Program-made: the position numbers and the translations under genes
NCBI GenBank assembly: GCA_037137575.1
Contig: JBAXKB010000003.1
Span: 6,506 to 70,505, forward strand
Length of the DNA: 64,000 nt
Direction: 5' to 3'
Source: UBA5976 sp037137575
GTDB taxonomy: Bacteria; Actinomycetota; Actinomycetes; S36-B12; UBA5976
Shown here: in pieces, positions 24,694-33,593 of the stretch
Layout of the letters: every line of letters begins with the position of its first letter
Position numbering within the stretch: position 1 is the first letter of the stretch
The notes under the pieces: model-generated
The model's database searches: none
Seen by the model: only the letters and a program-made list of their open reading frames with translations
What the model was told of the DNA's origin: nothing

Positions 24694-26423
24694 TGAGTGA
24701 TCCTGTCAAAAACGTAAGCAACAAGAGTCGGAATTTTTTGTTTGCTTTATTTGGTGTGACGCTCGGGATTACTGCAATCTATGCGATTGCAGTTGTTCAT
24801 TACTCTGGTCGCACTTCGGCAAAAACCACTGTTGCCGGGATAGAAATCGGTGGGATGTCGCTTAGTTCGGCAGAAACCAAACTAGCAACCGAGCTTGTTC
24901 CGCTTTCTAGCAAGCCAATCAATGTCGAGGTTGCCGGTCAGGTGTACCCCATTGACCCGAATGTAGCCGGACTTAGCGTTGATGTTGTTAAAACAATTGC
25001 TCAGGTGCCACAGCGGCCATGGAGTCCGGTCGAGCTTTGGAAGCGGGCAACAGGCAAAGTTGCTCTGGCACCTGTTGTGCAAGCCGACGCAGAGAAACTA
25101 AGCACGGCTATCGCAGCTATCTGCGCTCGAGTAGACAAAATTGCGGTCGAACCCAAAATCGTTTTTGAGAATGCGTCGCCCAAACTTATTAAGGGCGAGT
25201 CTGGTCAAGTGCTTGCCGCTGAGTCGGTGCAACACCTGTTGGTCAGCAGTTTCCCGACCTCGCCTGATCCAGTAGTTCTCCAATTTGTCTCAGTGAACCC
25301 TTCGGTTTCCGATGCCCAAGCCAATGAATTTATTACTAACGCAAAAGCTGCAATTGCCTCGCCAATCACTGTCACTGTTGGTAAAAAAGAGGGAACAATT
25401 CAGCCGGCGGATCTGGCTCGTGCGCTTACTTACGTGGGTGCGGATGGAAAATTTGTTCCCCAGATTGATGGCGCTGTTTTGGTTGACGTGCTTAAGCCGC
25501 AAATTCAGGGAATAGGTAACACTGCGGTTGATGCATCCTTCAAAATTTTCAATGGTAAACCGTATGTAGTTCCTGGCAAGAATGGAACCGGTATTAATCC
25601 TGACAAAGTCGCGCAAGCGGTATTGCAAGTTATTGACCAGCTGGCTCCGCGCATTGTTAATCTGGAGTTGGCCGAGACGAAACCTGAATTTTCGGATGCA
25701 GATGCAAAAGCATTAGGCATCACTGAGAAATTGAGTAGCTTCACCCAGAACTTTCCTTATGCTGCCTATCGCGTGCAAAACATCGGCCAAGCGGCCCGCT
25801 ACCTCGATGGCACCATAGTCAAGCCTGGCGAAATTTTTTCTATGAATGACACTGTGCATGAACGTACAGTTGCAAATGGCTACACAGTTGGCTACATCAT
25901 TGGTCCAGGTGGGCAGTTCCTCAAGGATTTAGGTGGTGGAGTTTCGACAGCAACCACCACAGTTTGGACCGCTGCTTTTTATGCAAACATGCAGCGCGTA
26001 GAACAGCGAGCGCACACAATCTGGATCCCAAGATATCGACCTGGCTTAGAGGCAACTGTTTCATGGGGAAATCTTGATATGAAGTGGCGTAATACTTCTA
26101 AACACGGTGTTTTAATCAAAGCATCGATAACCGATAGTTCAGTCACAGTTACGTTTTACGGAACTAAAGAATTTGACCAAGTTGAGGCAATTTCTAGCCC
26201 ATGGCGCAACATAACTCAATTTGGAACCATTAATAGCGATATCGATGGCTGCGAATATCAGGGTGGCCAAAATGGCTTCGACATTACCGTTACGCGTGTG
26301 GTTACCGTTGGTGGAAAAGTAGTGAAACGCGAGCCGTTTAATACGCACTATGCACCTGAGCCTCGGGTCATTTGTGGTAAACCCGCTGCTCCAGTTGCCA
26401 GCCCATCCCCAAGTCATTCCTGA
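24693..26423 (+). CDS. VanW-family protein with peptidoglycan-binding-like repeats
   Basis: An N-terminal membrane anchor (residues about 14-36) is followed by repeated domains of the PG_binding_4/YoaR type (about 45-340), then a VanW domain (about 355-480) with YLDGTIVKPGEIFSMNDTVHERT, GGGVSTATTTVWTAAFYA and PRYRPGLEATVSWG. The tail is Pro/Ser-rich. VanW proteins occur in vancomycin-resistance clusters and as lone envelope proteins; their biochemical role is unsettled, but an extracytoplasmic cell-wall function is likely. Here it closes the mshB operon and is not linked to resistance genes. The 576-residue length is usual for actinobacterial copies. Confidence 0.85.
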   Translation: MSDPVKNVSNKSRNFLFALFGVTLGITAIYAIAVVHYSGRTSAKTTVAGIEIGGMSLSSAETKLATELVPLSSKPINVEVAGQVYPIDPNVAGLSVDVVKTIAQVPQRPWSPVELWKRATGKVALAPVVQADAEKLSTAIAAICARVDKIAVEPKIVFENASPKLIKGESGQVLAAESVQHLLVSSFPTSPDPVVLQFVSVNPSVSDAQANEFITNAKAAIASPITVTVGKKEGTIQPADLARALTYVGADGKFVPQIDGAVLVDVLKPQIQGIGNTAVDASFKIFNGKPYVVPGKNGTGINPDKVAQAVLQVIDQLAPRIVNLELAETKPEFSDADAKALGITEKLSSFTQNFPYAAYRVQNIGQAARYLDGTIVKPGEIFSMNDTVHERTVANGYTVGYIIGPGGQFLKDLGGGVSTATTTVWTAAFYANMQRVEQRAHTIWIPRYRPGLEATVSWGNLDMKWRNTSKHGVLIKASITDSSVTVTFYGTKEFDQVEAISSPWRNITQFGTINSDIDGCEYQGGQNGFDITVTRVVTVGGKVVKREPFNTHYAPEPRVICGKPAAPVASPSPSHS

Positions 26424-26473
26424 CACGGGGGGATGCGCAAGCGTAATAGCTCAGCCTTGGGTAAGTTATAACC

Positions 26474-26488
26474 AGTGAGCAATTCACT
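26474..26488. promoter_or_regulatory. Inverted repeat upstream of ferredoxin gene
   Basis: AGTGA and TCACT are separated by GCAAT, just behind a TATAAC hexamer and ahead of the ribosome-binding site GGAGG. The arms are short, so chance is possible. Confidence 0.25.
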
Positions 26489-26512
26489 AAACCTAAGTTC
26501 TGGAGGATCATC

Positions 26513-26830
26513 ATGACCTATGTCATCACACTGCCATGTGTCGATGTGAAAGATAAGGCTTGCATTGAAGAGTGCCCTGTCGATTGCATTTATGAAGGCG
26601 ATCGCATGATGTACATCCAGGCAGACGAATGTGTTGATTGTGGCGCCTGTGAACCAGTGTGTCCAACAGAAGCTATTTACTACGAAGATGATGTTCCTGA
26701 AGATCAGAACAAGTTCAAACAGTTAAACGTTGATTTTTTCAAAGTTCTGGGTTCACCTGGCGGCGCTGCAAAAACTGGCAAGACCAGCAATGATCCAGAA
26801 TTTGTTGCTGCACTTCCACCACAGGGATAA
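26513..26830 (+). CDS. fdxA: Seven-iron ferredoxin (FdxA/FdxC type)
   Basis: A small electron carrier with a 3Fe-4S and a 4Fe-4S cluster. The 4Fe-4S motif is CVDCGACEPVCP. The 3Fe-4S site uses the first cysteines (PCVDVKDKACIEECPVDCIYEG), matching the actinobacterial 105-107-residue ferredoxins. An excellent TGGAGG ribosome-binding site precedes the ATG. dapC begins within six bases of its stop, the same ferredoxin-dapC pair as mycobacterial fdxC-Rv1178. The electron partners are not encoded here. Confidence 0.95.
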   Translation: MTYVITLPCVDVKDKACIEECPVDCIYEGDRMMYIQADECVDCGACEPVCPTEAIYYEDDVPEDQNKFKQLNVDFFKVLGSPGGAAKTGKTSNDPEFVAALPPQG

Positions 26831-26835
26831 CTCCT

Positions 26836-27939
26836 CTGTTCACGCCACTTGCTAATGGGTTACCGGATTTTCCATGGGACCGTATCGCGGGGGCTGCGGA
26901 ACTAGCACGGAGTCATCCTGATGGAATTATCGATTTATCAATTGGCACTCCCGTTGACCCAACCCCAAGCGTAATTACCGAAGCGTTAAAAGCAGCAGCA
27001 AATGCGCCAGGGTATCCAACTGCGGTGGGCACAGTTGAACTGCGCCAAGCATGGTCTGATTGGGCGCAAAAAGCACTTGGCGTAACTGTTGGCCTTGATG
27101 AAATTTCACCAACAATCGGCTCAAAAGAAATAGTGGCTTGGCTACCGACCATTTTGGGACTTGGGCCAGAGCACACGGTTGCAATTCCAGAGTTGGCTTA
27201 TCCAACATATGCAGTTGGTGCGCAGATGGCTCGAGCGAATTTTCTCACCTACAACCATGCCGAAGAGATTCCGGCCGAAACCGCTTTAATCTGGGTTAAC
27301 AGTCCGAGTAATCCAACCGGCGAAGTGAAAACAGTTTCGCATCTAAGCGCCGTTGTCGCTCGAGCTCGAGAAATCGGCGCTGTAGTTGTAAGTGACGAAT
27401 GTTATGTCGAACTGGGTTGGGATGTAGATCCGGTTTCAATCCTGCACCCTGATGTAGTTGGCAACAGTAACGAATCTGTACTGGCAGTTCACTCACTTTC
27501 CAAGCGCTCAAACTTGGCTGGTTATCGCTCAGGTGCTGTATTAGGTGACAAGCGATTGATCGCAGATATCTTGGCACTGCGCAAACACGCCGGCATGCTT
27601 TTGCCGAGCCCAATTCAGGCCGCAACTGTGGCGGCCCTTGGCGACTCAGCTCATGTGGTTCAGCAGCGTGATGTCTATCACAATCGACGAAAAGTTCTAA
27701 AGGCTATGGTCCTTGATGCTGGTCTGCAGATTCACCACTCCCAAGCAGGGCTCTACCTTTGGGTAACGGCGGCAAAGCCGTGTTTAGAAACCGTGTCTTT
27801 GCTTGCAGTTGTTGGCATTTTGTGTGCTCCGGGCGATTTTTATGGCCCAGCAGGATCAAACCATGTTCGGATGGCCCTCACTGCCTCTGACGAACGCATC
27901 GCTGCGGTTGGCCAAAGACTGGCTTCATTACCGCTCTGA
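26836..27939 (+). CDS. dapC: Succinyldiaminopimelate aminotransferase (DapC-type), CTG start inferred
   Basis: A PLP-dependent class I/II aminotransferase acting in the succinylase branch of lysine and meso-diaminopimelate synthesis, between DapD and DapE. The catalytic lysine is in HSLSKRSNLAGYR, with WVNSPSNPTGE and VSDECYVELG upstream. An internal GTG at 27025 would remove the first 63 residues, yet the frame upstream encodes conserved sequence (LPDFPWDRIAGAAEL, then IDLSIGTPVDPTPSV). There is no in-frame ATG, GTG or TTG between the ferredoxin stop and that region. CTG 26836 is the best candidate, with ACAGGG upstream. A sequencing error is the alternative. Specificity is inferred from homology and from dapD and dapE nearby. 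Confidence 0.85.
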   Translation: MFTPLANGLPDFPWDRIAGAAELARSHPDGIIDLSIGTPVDPTPSVITEALKAAANAPGYPTAVGTVELRQAWSDWAQKALGVTVGLDEISPTIGSKEIVAWLPTILGLGPEHTVAIPELAYPTYAVGAQMARANFLTYNHAEEIPAETALIWVNSPSNPTGEVKTVSHLSAVVARAREIGAVVVSDECYVELGWDVDPVSILHPDVVGNSNESVLAVHSLSKRSNLAGYRSGAVLGDKRLIADILALRKHAGMLLPSPIQAATVAALGDSAHVVQQRDVYHNRRKVLKAMVLDAGLQIHHSQAGLYLWVTAAKPCLETVSLLAVVGILCAPGDFYGPAGSNHVRMALTASDERIAAVGQRLASLPL

Positions 27940-27971
27940 CCTGCCATTAGTGCGTGGTGGGTGTGTCCTAG

Positions 27972-27977
27972 TAAGTT
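27972..27977 (+). promoter_or_regulatory. Predicted -10 element for leaderless gltA
   Basis: TAAGTT, then 7 nt, then ATG 27985. Confidence 0.5.
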
Positions 27978-27984
27978 TAGGTTT

Positions 27985-29268
27985 ATGCCTGATGCAATTT
28001 TAAATTTTGGGGACTCCCGAATCGACCTGCCAGAGGTCAAAGCCACCGTTGGTTCTAATGGATTGAACGTTAACAATCTGCTCAAGGAAACAGGTGATGT
28101 TGCCCTCGACTACGGATTCATGAACACAGCGTCATGTGCCTCAAGTATCACTTACCTTGATGGCGACCAGGGCATTCTTCGTTACCGCGGATATCCAATT
28201 GAACAGTTGGCCGATAAGAGTTCGTTCACCGAAGTTTCTTACCTATTGATTTACGGTGAATTGCCAACTGCAAGCCAGCTGACTGAATTCGAATCTCAAA
28301 TTAGTCGCCACACCATGATCCATGAGGACATGCGCCGCTTCTTTGGTGGTTTTCCACGCGATGCGCATCCGATGCCGGTTCTTTCAAGTGCGGTTAGCGC
28401 GCTGTCAACTTTCTATCAGGATTCTCTTGACCCGTTTGATCCGTATCAGGTTGAAGTTTCCACTATTCGCTTGATGGCAAAGATGCCAACACTTGCGGCC
28501 TACGCACATAAGAAAACAGTTGGCCAGCCGTTTGTTTATCCAGATAACAACTTGAGCTATGTACAAAACTTAATGAAGATGACTTTCGGGGTGCCTGCTG
28601 AAGAGTACATCGTTGATGATGTCGTAGTGAAAGCGCTAGACATGCTCTTCATTTTGCATGCCGATCATGAGCAGAATTGTTCAACTTCCACCGTTCGTAT
28701 GGTGGGTTCATCTCACGCCAACCTATTTGCCTCAGTATCAGCTGGCATCAATGCACTATTTGGTCCACTTCACGGTGGAGCGAATCAGGCAGTACTTGAA
28801 ATGTTGCAGGGGATAAAAGATTCTGGCGAGGGCGTTCAGGCATTCATCAACAAAGTTAAGAACAAAGAAGATGGCATCCGCCTAATGGGCTTTGGACATC
28901 GTGTTTACAAGAATTACGATCCACGCGCAGCTATCGTTAAACGTCATTGCGAAGATATCTTGACTCGTCTTGGTGTTCAGGACCCACTATTTGATATTGC
29001 TCGCGAACTTGAAGAAGCAGCTTTGGCTGATGACTTCTTCATTAGCCGCAAGCTATATCCAAATGTCGATTTCTACACTGGCTTGATTTACCGTGCCGTT
29101 GGTTTCCCAACTCCAATGTTCACTGTGATGTTTGCACTTGGTCGCTTACCAGGTTGGATTGCCCAATGGCACGAAATGATCAATGATCCCGCAACAAAGA
29201 TTGGCCGTCCACGTCAGGTCTATGTTGGTCAAGATGCGCGCGATTACACGCAAATTACTAGCCGTTAA
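27985..29268 (+). CDS. gltA: Citrate synthase (type II)
   Basis: It condenses acetyl-CoA and oxaloacetate to citrate, the entry to the TCA cycle. Conserved parts include ILRYRGYPIEQLA, the first catalytic His region LHADHEQNCSTSTVR, the second His in FGPLHGGANQAVLEML and the Asp region FGHRVYKNYDPRA. The 427-residue length and N-terminal beta-region are those of the large, NADH-sensitive type II enzymes. ATG 27985 (MPDAILNFGD) is preferred over the TGC-containing extension from 27961, both by homology and by the TAAGTT spacing. The stop overlaps dapD by four bases. Confidence 0.96.
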   Translation: MPDAILNFGDSRIDLPEVKATVGSNGLNVNNLLKETGDVALDYGFMNTASCASSITYLDGDQGILRYRGYPIEQLADKSSFTEVSYLLIYGELPTASQLTEFESQISRHTMIHEDMRRFFGGFPRDAHPMPVLSSAVSALSTFYQDSLDPFDPYQVEVSTIRLMAKMPTLAAYAHKKTVGQPFVYPDNNLSYVQNLMKMTFGVPAEEYIVDDVVVKALDMLFILHADHEQNCSTSTVRMVGSSHANLFASVSAGINALFGPLHGGANQAVLEMLQGIKDSGEGVQAFINKVKNKEDGIRLMGFGHRVYKNYDPRAAIVKRHCEDILTRLGVQDPLFDIARELEEAALADDFFISRKLYPNVDFYTGLIYRAVGFPTPMFTVMFALGRLPGWIAQWHEMINDPATKIGRPRQVYVGQDARDYTQITSR

Positions 29269-30188
29269 TTAGCGTGTAGAGCTGCGTTCAAGCCGCCCCA
29301 AGATCCTTCGCGAGCAACAGCTTCTAGAGCTCCAGTTAGCGAATTGCGTCGGTACAACAAGCCAGTTGCCCCAGAAAGTTCGCGACCTTTCACTACTTGG
29401 CCATCAGGCAAGGTAATTTTCGATCCACCTGTTATGTAGCAGCCGGATTCAATTAGACAGTTATCGCCAAGTGAAATACCAACACCGGCATTAGCGCCGA
29501 CTAAGCAATTCTTAGCAATTGTGATCATCTCTTTGCCGCCACCTGAGAGCGTACCCATGATGCTTGCCCCACCGCCGATGTCTGAGCCATCGCCCACAAC
29601 AACGCCAGCTGAAATCCGACCTTCGACCATGCTGACCCCCAGCGTGCCGGCATTGAAATTAACAAAACCTTCGTGCATCACTGTTGTGCCGTCGGCCAAG
29701 TGTGCGCCCAGTCGGACGCGATCAGCATCTGCGATCCGCACACCACTTGGTACCACATAGTCAACCATTCGTGGGAATTTGTCGACGCCAAAAATTGTGA
29801 TGTGCTGGCCCTTGCTACGAGCTTGCAGTTGCGCAGCTGAAAGATTGTTTACGGCAATTGGCCCAAGTGATGTCCATGCAACATTGGCGAGTAATCCAAA
29901 GATGCCATCCAAGTTAATACTGCGCGGAGCCTTCAACCGGTGTGAAAGTAGGTGCAACCGCAGGTAGGCATCGGCTGCATCAACTGGAGCAGCGCCAAGA
30001 TCATCAATAACTGTTGTGATGACTTCAACGCGGACTGCGCGAATGTCATCGGTATCGATGCCACGTTCAAGACCACTAACAGGCTTGGCACTTGCAGATA
30101 GCGCCGGTTCTGGATACCAAACATCAAGTAAGGACCCATCAGAATATGTCGCTAAACCTATGGCAGATGCGCTTTCATGCTGTGACAT
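29265..30188 (-). CDS. dapD: 2,3,4,5-tetrahydropyridine-2,6-dicarboxylate N-succinyltransferase
   Basis: It transfers succinyl from succinyl-CoA to tetrahydrodipicolinate in the lysine/meso-DAP pathway. It belongs to the actinobacterial DapD type: an N-terminal domain, then a left-handed beta-helix of hexapeptide repeats (about 160-260) with RVRLGAHLADGTTVMHEGFVNFNAGTLG, MVEGRISAGVVVGDGSDIGGGAS and NCLVGANAGVGISLGDNCLIE. An AGAGGAG ribosome-binding site precedes ATG 30188. It is divergent from dapE, so the two pathway genes share a 60-bp control region. Confidence 0.95.
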   Translation of the reverse strand: MSQHESASAIGLATYSDGSLLDVWYPEPALSASAKPVSGLERGIDTDDIRAVRVEVITTVIDDLGAAPVDAADAYLRLHLLSHRLKAPRSINLDGIFGLLANVAWTSLGPIAVNNLSAAQLQARSKGQHITIFGVDKFPRMVDYVVPSGVRIADADRVRLGAHLADGTTVMHEGFVNFNAGTLGVSMVEGRISAGVVVGDGSDIGGGASIMGTLSGGGKEMITIAKNCLVGANAGVGISLGDNCLIESGCYITGGSKITLPDGQVVKGRELSGATGLLYRRNSLTGALEAVAREGSWGGLNAALHAN

Positions 30189-30236
30189 GAGACTCCTCTA
30201 TGTGTTGGCTATTAGCCAATAAAACCTCTACACCAC

Positions 30237-30242
30237 TACGGT
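30237..30242 (+). promoter_or_regulatory. Predicted -10 element for leaderless dapE
   Basis: TACGGT, then AGTCGT, then GTG 30249. Confidence 0.6.
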
Positions 30243-30248
30243 AGTCGT

Positions 30249-31355
30249 GTGGAGTCTTTGTTACTTAACCTAGGTGCTGATGTCGCAGATATCACTATGC
30301 AACTAGTCAATGTGGCGAGTGTCTCTGGCGATGAGGCCGCGCTTGCCAACGCTGTTCAAGCCGAACTAGAACGTTGTGATTGGCTGTCGGTTACTCGAAT
30401 CTCAAACACTGTTATTGCCCGCACTAATTTGGGCCACTCAAAGCGGGTTGTCTTAGCTGGGCATCTCGACACAGTTCCACCAGCTAACAACACCAGCGCC
30501 ATCCGAGTGCCAGCCGGTGGCAACCTGCCAACTGGTGAATCAGTGGATGAAGAAGTTATCTTTGGGCTCGGTAGTTGTGACATGAAATCTGGAGTTGCTG
30601 TTGCACTAAAAACAGCAGTGACAGTTAGCGATCCAAATGTAGATGTAACTTATATTTTTTATGAATGTGAAGAAGTAGATAGTTCTCGCAACGGGCTAGC
30701 TTTGGTTAGCAAAGTGGCGCCGGAATTACTTACTGCCGACATCGCAGTTCTACTCGAACCATCCAATGCCGGAATTGAAGCGGGTTGCCAAGGAACGTTA
30801 CGTGCACAAATTACGGCAACAGGTGTTCGGGCTCATAGTGCGCGATCTTGGCACGGTAAGAATGCAATTCATGAATTGGCACCGGCGTTGGTTATCTTGG
30901 CTAACTTTGAACCGGACCGGGTATTAGTTGATGGACTTGAATATCGCGAAGGACTAAACGCAGTCGGAATTAGTGGCGGTATAGCTGGAAATGTTATTCC
31001 TGATTCAGCCATGCTAACTGTAAATTATCGTTACGCACCAAGTGTTAGCGCGGGGGACGCCGAAGCCAAGATTATCCAAATTTTTTCCGGGTTCGATGTT
31101 GAGATAGTGGATAATGCACCAGGTGCATTACCTGGCTTAAGTGAACCCGCATTAGCGAATTTACTTGAGCAAGTGGGCGGTGATGTCGTTGCGAAATTTG
31201 GTTGGACCGACGTTTCTAGATTCGCCGAGTTAGGTATTCCGGCAGTAAATCTTGGTCCAGGAAACCCAGGTTTGGCACACAGCGCTGGTGAACACGTTCC
31301 AGTTAGTCAGATCTATCGCACCGCCGAACTCATTAATCAGTGGCTAGTTAAATAA
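30249..31355 (+). CDS. dapE: Succinyl-diaminopimelate desuccinylase
   Basis: An M20-family zinc amidohydrolase that removes succinate from N-succinyl-diaminopimelate, giving LL-DAP for lysine and peptidoglycan. Metal-ligand motifs are LAGHLDTVPP (residues about 69-78), GSCDMKSGVA, the general-base pair YECEEVD and the C-terminal GPGNPGLAHSAGEHVP. The dimerisation lid contains RAHSARSWHGKNAIHE. Length (368) is that of actinobacterial DapE. With dapC and dapD it completes the succinylase steps in this 4.5-kb stretch. Confidence 0.95.
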   Translation: MESLLLNLGADVADITMQLVNVASVSGDEAALANAVQAELERCDWLSVTRISNTVIARTNLGHSKRVVLAGHLDTVPPANNTSAIRVPAGGNLPTGESVDEEVIFGLGSCDMKSGVAVALKTAVTVSDPNVDVTYIFYECEEVDSSRNGLALVSKVAPELLTADIAVLLEPSNAGIEAGCQGTLRAQITATGVRAHSARSWHGKNAIHELAPALVILANFEPDRVLVDGLEYREGLNAVGISGGIAGNVIPDSAMLTVNYRYAPSVSAGDAEAKIIQIFSGFDVEIVDNAPGALPGLSEPALANLLEQVGGDVVAKFGWTDVSRFAELGIPAVNLGPGNPGLAHSAGEHVPVSQIYRTAELINQWLVK

Positions 31356-31379
31356 CAGGTTCGGGTTGCCATTAGGCGC

Positions 31380-31385
31380 TAGCGT
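31380..31385 (+). promoter_or_regulatory. Predicted -10 element for leaderless LOG-family gene
   Basis: TAGCGT, then GGAACT, then ATG 31392. Confidence 0.55.
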
Positions 31386-31391
31386 GGAACT

Positions 31392-32204
31392 ATGAATTCA
31401 CGCCAATCACATAATGAGTCACAGCGCCAAGGTCCCGTAATCAGACGTGGCCACGCAAAACGCAAGGGAACAACAGATCAACGACTGTTGGATAGCCATG
31501 GGCCAGCCGAATGGCTACATCAAGACCCATGGCGGGTCATGCGGATTCAGTCTGAGTTTGTTAACGGTTTCGGCGCACTTGCCGATCTTGGGCCAGCATT
31601 TAGCATTTTTGGTAGCGCTCGCACTCCGAGCGATCACCCTGAATATTTACAGGCGCAGGAATTAGCCAACAAACTTTCAAATCTGGGCTACAGCGTCATC
31701 ACCGGTGGCGGTCCAGGGATTATGGAAGCCGCAAATAAAGGATGTATGGCTGGCCCCGGTATTTCTGTTGGGCTTGGAATTGAATTGACCTTTGAGCAAA
31801 GCATGAATGAATACATTGAACTTGGTATTGATTTCCGCTACTTCTTTGCTCGCAAAACAATGTTCATTAAATATGCTCAAGGCTTTGTTGTATTCCCTGG
31901 CGGCTACGGAACTTTTGATGAACTTTTTGAAGCATTAACTTTGGTGCAAACCAAAAAAGTGACTTCATTTCCAATCGTCTTAATTGGTACAAAATACTGG
32001 GGCGCGATGGTCGAATGGTTAAAATCCACAGTCGCTGCCGAGAACAAAATCTCACCTGAAGACGTAGATATGCTGCACATCACCGATGATGTTGATGAGG
32101 CGATCGAGATTCTGATGCAAGCTGCAACGCATCGCAAGGCGCTCGTTGACGAGCGCGGTGTTATCCGCGGTGGTGGCAATGAGGCACCTTCAGGTACCGT
32201 GTAG
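31392..32204 (+). CDS. LOG-family (TIGR00730) Rossmann-fold protein
   Basis: The protein carries the lysine-decarboxylase-like/LOG signature: SIFGSARTP, VITGGGPGIMEAANKG and VVFPGGYGTFDELFEALTLVQ. These are the G-G-G-x-G and P-G-G-x-G-T-x-x-E motifs. Such proteins are phosphoribohydrolases that free cytokinin-type bases from nucleotide 5'-monophosphates. In bacteria the natural substrate is often unclear. The 270-residue protein has a basic N-terminal extension of about 60 residues. It lies after dapE, as in Mycobacterium (Rv1205). A small SRPBCC gene follows two bases after its stop. Confidence 0.88.
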   Translation: MNSRQSHNESQRQGPVIRRGHAKRKGTTDQRLLDSHGPAEWLHQDPWRVMRIQSEFVNGFGALADLGPAFSIFGSARTPSDHPEYLQAQELANKLSNLGYSVITGGGPGIMEAANKGCMAGPGISVGLGIELTFEQSMNEYIELGIDFRYFFARKTMFIKYAQGFVVFPGGYGTFDELFEALTLVQTKKVTSFPIVLIGTKYWGAMVEWLKSTVAAENKISPEDVDMLHITDDVDEAIEILMQAATHRKALVDERGVIRGGGNEAPSGTV

Positions 32205-32206
32205 TA

Positions 32207-32653
32207 ATGACTCATTTGGAATTACGCGTTGACATCCAGGCTCCAGCACAGGCGGTATGGGATGCAATGACATCCTGGACCGATCAAGGCAAATGGATGA
32301 TGGCAACTAAAGTTGAATCACAGGATGGTGATGGCCGACATGTTGACGCACGAATTAGCGCTTTCACTGGCTTTGGACCAATCGGCATCCTGGACACTAT
32401 GACGATCACCGAGTGGAATCCGCCTACTGTTTGCAAAGTGGTACATACTGGCAACATCGTGCGCGGTACTGGGGAATTCGTAGTTGAACCGATTCACGAG
32501 CAGGCTGCTACTTTTATCTGGGCTGAAGACCTAGAAATTCCCCTTGGAGTCATTGGGAAATTGGGCTTTTTATTGATAAAGCCAGCATTTTTGTTTGGCA
32601 TCAGACGCTCCTTGGCAAAGTTCGCACATTTAGTGGAAATTGGCCAAATTTAG
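32207..32653 (+). CDS. SRPBCC (START-like) superfamily protein
   Basis: A 148-residue single-domain protein with the polyketide-cyclase/START-like fold: LELRVDIQAPAQAVWDAMTSWTDQGKWM at the start and a WAEDLEIPLG strand near the end. Such proteins bind small hydrophobic ligands or act as cyclases. Nothing here reveals the ligand. The gene begins two bases after the LOG-family gene and must be cotranscribed with it; in mycobacteria an SRPBCC gene also follows the LOG gene. Family recognition is by N-terminal pattern and length only. Confidence 0.75.
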   Translation: MTHLELRVDIQAPAQAVWDAMTSWTDQGKWMMATKVESQDGDGRHVDARISAFTGFGPIGILDTMTITEWNPPTVCKVVHTGNIVRGTGEFVVEPIHEQAATFIWAEDLEIPLGVIGKLGFLLIKPAFLFGIRRSLAKFAHLVEIGQI

Positions 32654-32680
32654 GGATTTCTTAACCACCCGATTCTTTGG

Positions 32681-32686
32681 GATAAT
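32681..32686 (+). promoter_or_regulatory. Predicted -10 element for the DUF3117 gene
   Basis: GATAAT with an upstream TGG (extended -10 form) lies 40 bases before ATG 32727. Between them, AAGAGG and CCTCTT form a near-palindrome that includes the ribosome-binding site. Confidence 0.5.
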
Positions 32687-32726
32687 GGGGAACTAGTTAA
32701 ATGCTCTAATTGAAAGAGGTCCTCTT

Positions 32727-32924
32727 ATGGCTGCAATGAAGCCACGTACCGGAGACGGTCCGATGGAATGCCCAAAAGAGGGACGTAGTTACGTATTGCG
32801 AGTCCCACTTGAAGGTGGCGGACGTTTAGTTGTTGAACTCAACGCGCAAGAAGTAAAAGATTTAAGTGTTGTCTTGGCCGACACCGTAACTGGAATGCCA
32901 AAGACTCCGGCTAAGAAGAAATAG
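32727..32924 (+). CDS. DUF3117 protein
   Basis: A 65-residue protein opening MAAMKPRTGDGPMECPKEG and containing RVPLEGGGRLVVEL, which is the near-invariant core of DUF3117, a family restricted to actinobacteria (Rv1211 in mycobacteria). Function is unknown. A basic, lysine-rich tail follows. It has its own promoter-like GATAAT and an AGAGG ribosome-binding site, so it is transcribed separately from the SRPBCC gene. Strong conservation of so short a protein suggests an essential or highly constrained role. Confidence 0.93.
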   Translation: MAAMKPRTGDGPMECPKEGRSYVLRVPLEGGGRLVVELNAQEVKDLSVVLADTVTGMPKTPAKKK

Positions 32925-32926
32925 TT

Positions 32927-33580
32927 TTAACGTCGCACTGCGACTAGCAAACCATCGCCCATCGGTATCAATGATCCGACTAGCTCATCATTTTTTGACA
33001 GGGCATTAACGGCGGTTCTAACGGACACTGTTTCTGCATCTCGCTGCGCTGGGTCAGCAACTCGGTCTGACCAAAGAGCGCGATCAACAATTAATAGGCC
33101 ACCTTGGCGGAGCAAAGTCATGGCGCTTTCAATATTTGATTCAAGCTCAAGCGGACGACCAGAAATTAAAACAATGTCGTATGCATACTCGGTTAAGCGA
33201 TCAAGAACTTCACTTACTCGCCCATTAATTAGACGTACGCGCTTTGCTGGAATTCCAGACTCGGCAAGGGCGTCTTTAGCGATTACCTGATGCTCTGCTT
33301 CGCTATCCACACTGGTTAATACGCCATAAGGATTCATGCCTTCTAATAGCCAGAGCGCAGAAATGCCGGCGCCGGTGCCAATTTCAACGACATTGCGAGC
33401 ATCGATTGCCGCAGCTAGTAAGCGAAGTATGCTGCCAGCACCTGGGCTAACAGCCGCACAGCCAATCTCAGCGGCCCGTGCGCGCGCCCCGGTGCGAGCT
33501 GCATCTTCAGGGGCCCAAGCTTCCGCGAAGTCCCATGAAGCTTTGTGTAGTGCCAAAATGCGTGGATCAGTTGGTGCCAT
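32927..33580 (-). CDS. Class I SAM-dependent O-methyltransferase
   Basis: The protein has an SAM-binding Rossmann fold with motif I VVEIGTGAGISALWLLEG, an acidic residue in LTSVDSE, and the O-methyltransferase_3 (catechol-type) end pattern. It resembles the Rv1220c family located beside sigE-htrA in mycobacteria. Substrate is unknown. The 217-residue start at ATG 33580 (MAPTDPRILAL) is preferred over a longer frame from 33661 because a TACGCT -10 lies 7 nt before it. The usual histidine/aspartate metal site is only partly recognisable (ISGRPLELESN). Confidence 0.82.
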   Translation of the reverse strand: MAPTDPRILALHKASWDFAEAWAPEDAARTGARARAAEIGCAAVSPGAGSILRLLAAAIDARNVVEIGTGAGISALWLLEGMNPYGVLTSVDSEAEHQVIAKDALAESGIPAKRVRLINGRVSEVLDRLTEYAYDIVLISGRPLELESNIESAMTLLRQGGLLIVDRALWSDRVADPAQRDAETVSVRTAVNALSKNDELVGSLIPMGDGLLVAVRR

Positions 33581-33587
33581 GTAAGTA

Positions 33588-33593
33588 AGCGTA
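33588..33593 (-). promoter_or_regulatory. Predicted -10 element for leaderless O-methyltransferase gene
   Basis: Minus-strand TACGCT, then TACTTAC, then ATG 33580. Supports the short start. Confidence 0.6.
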
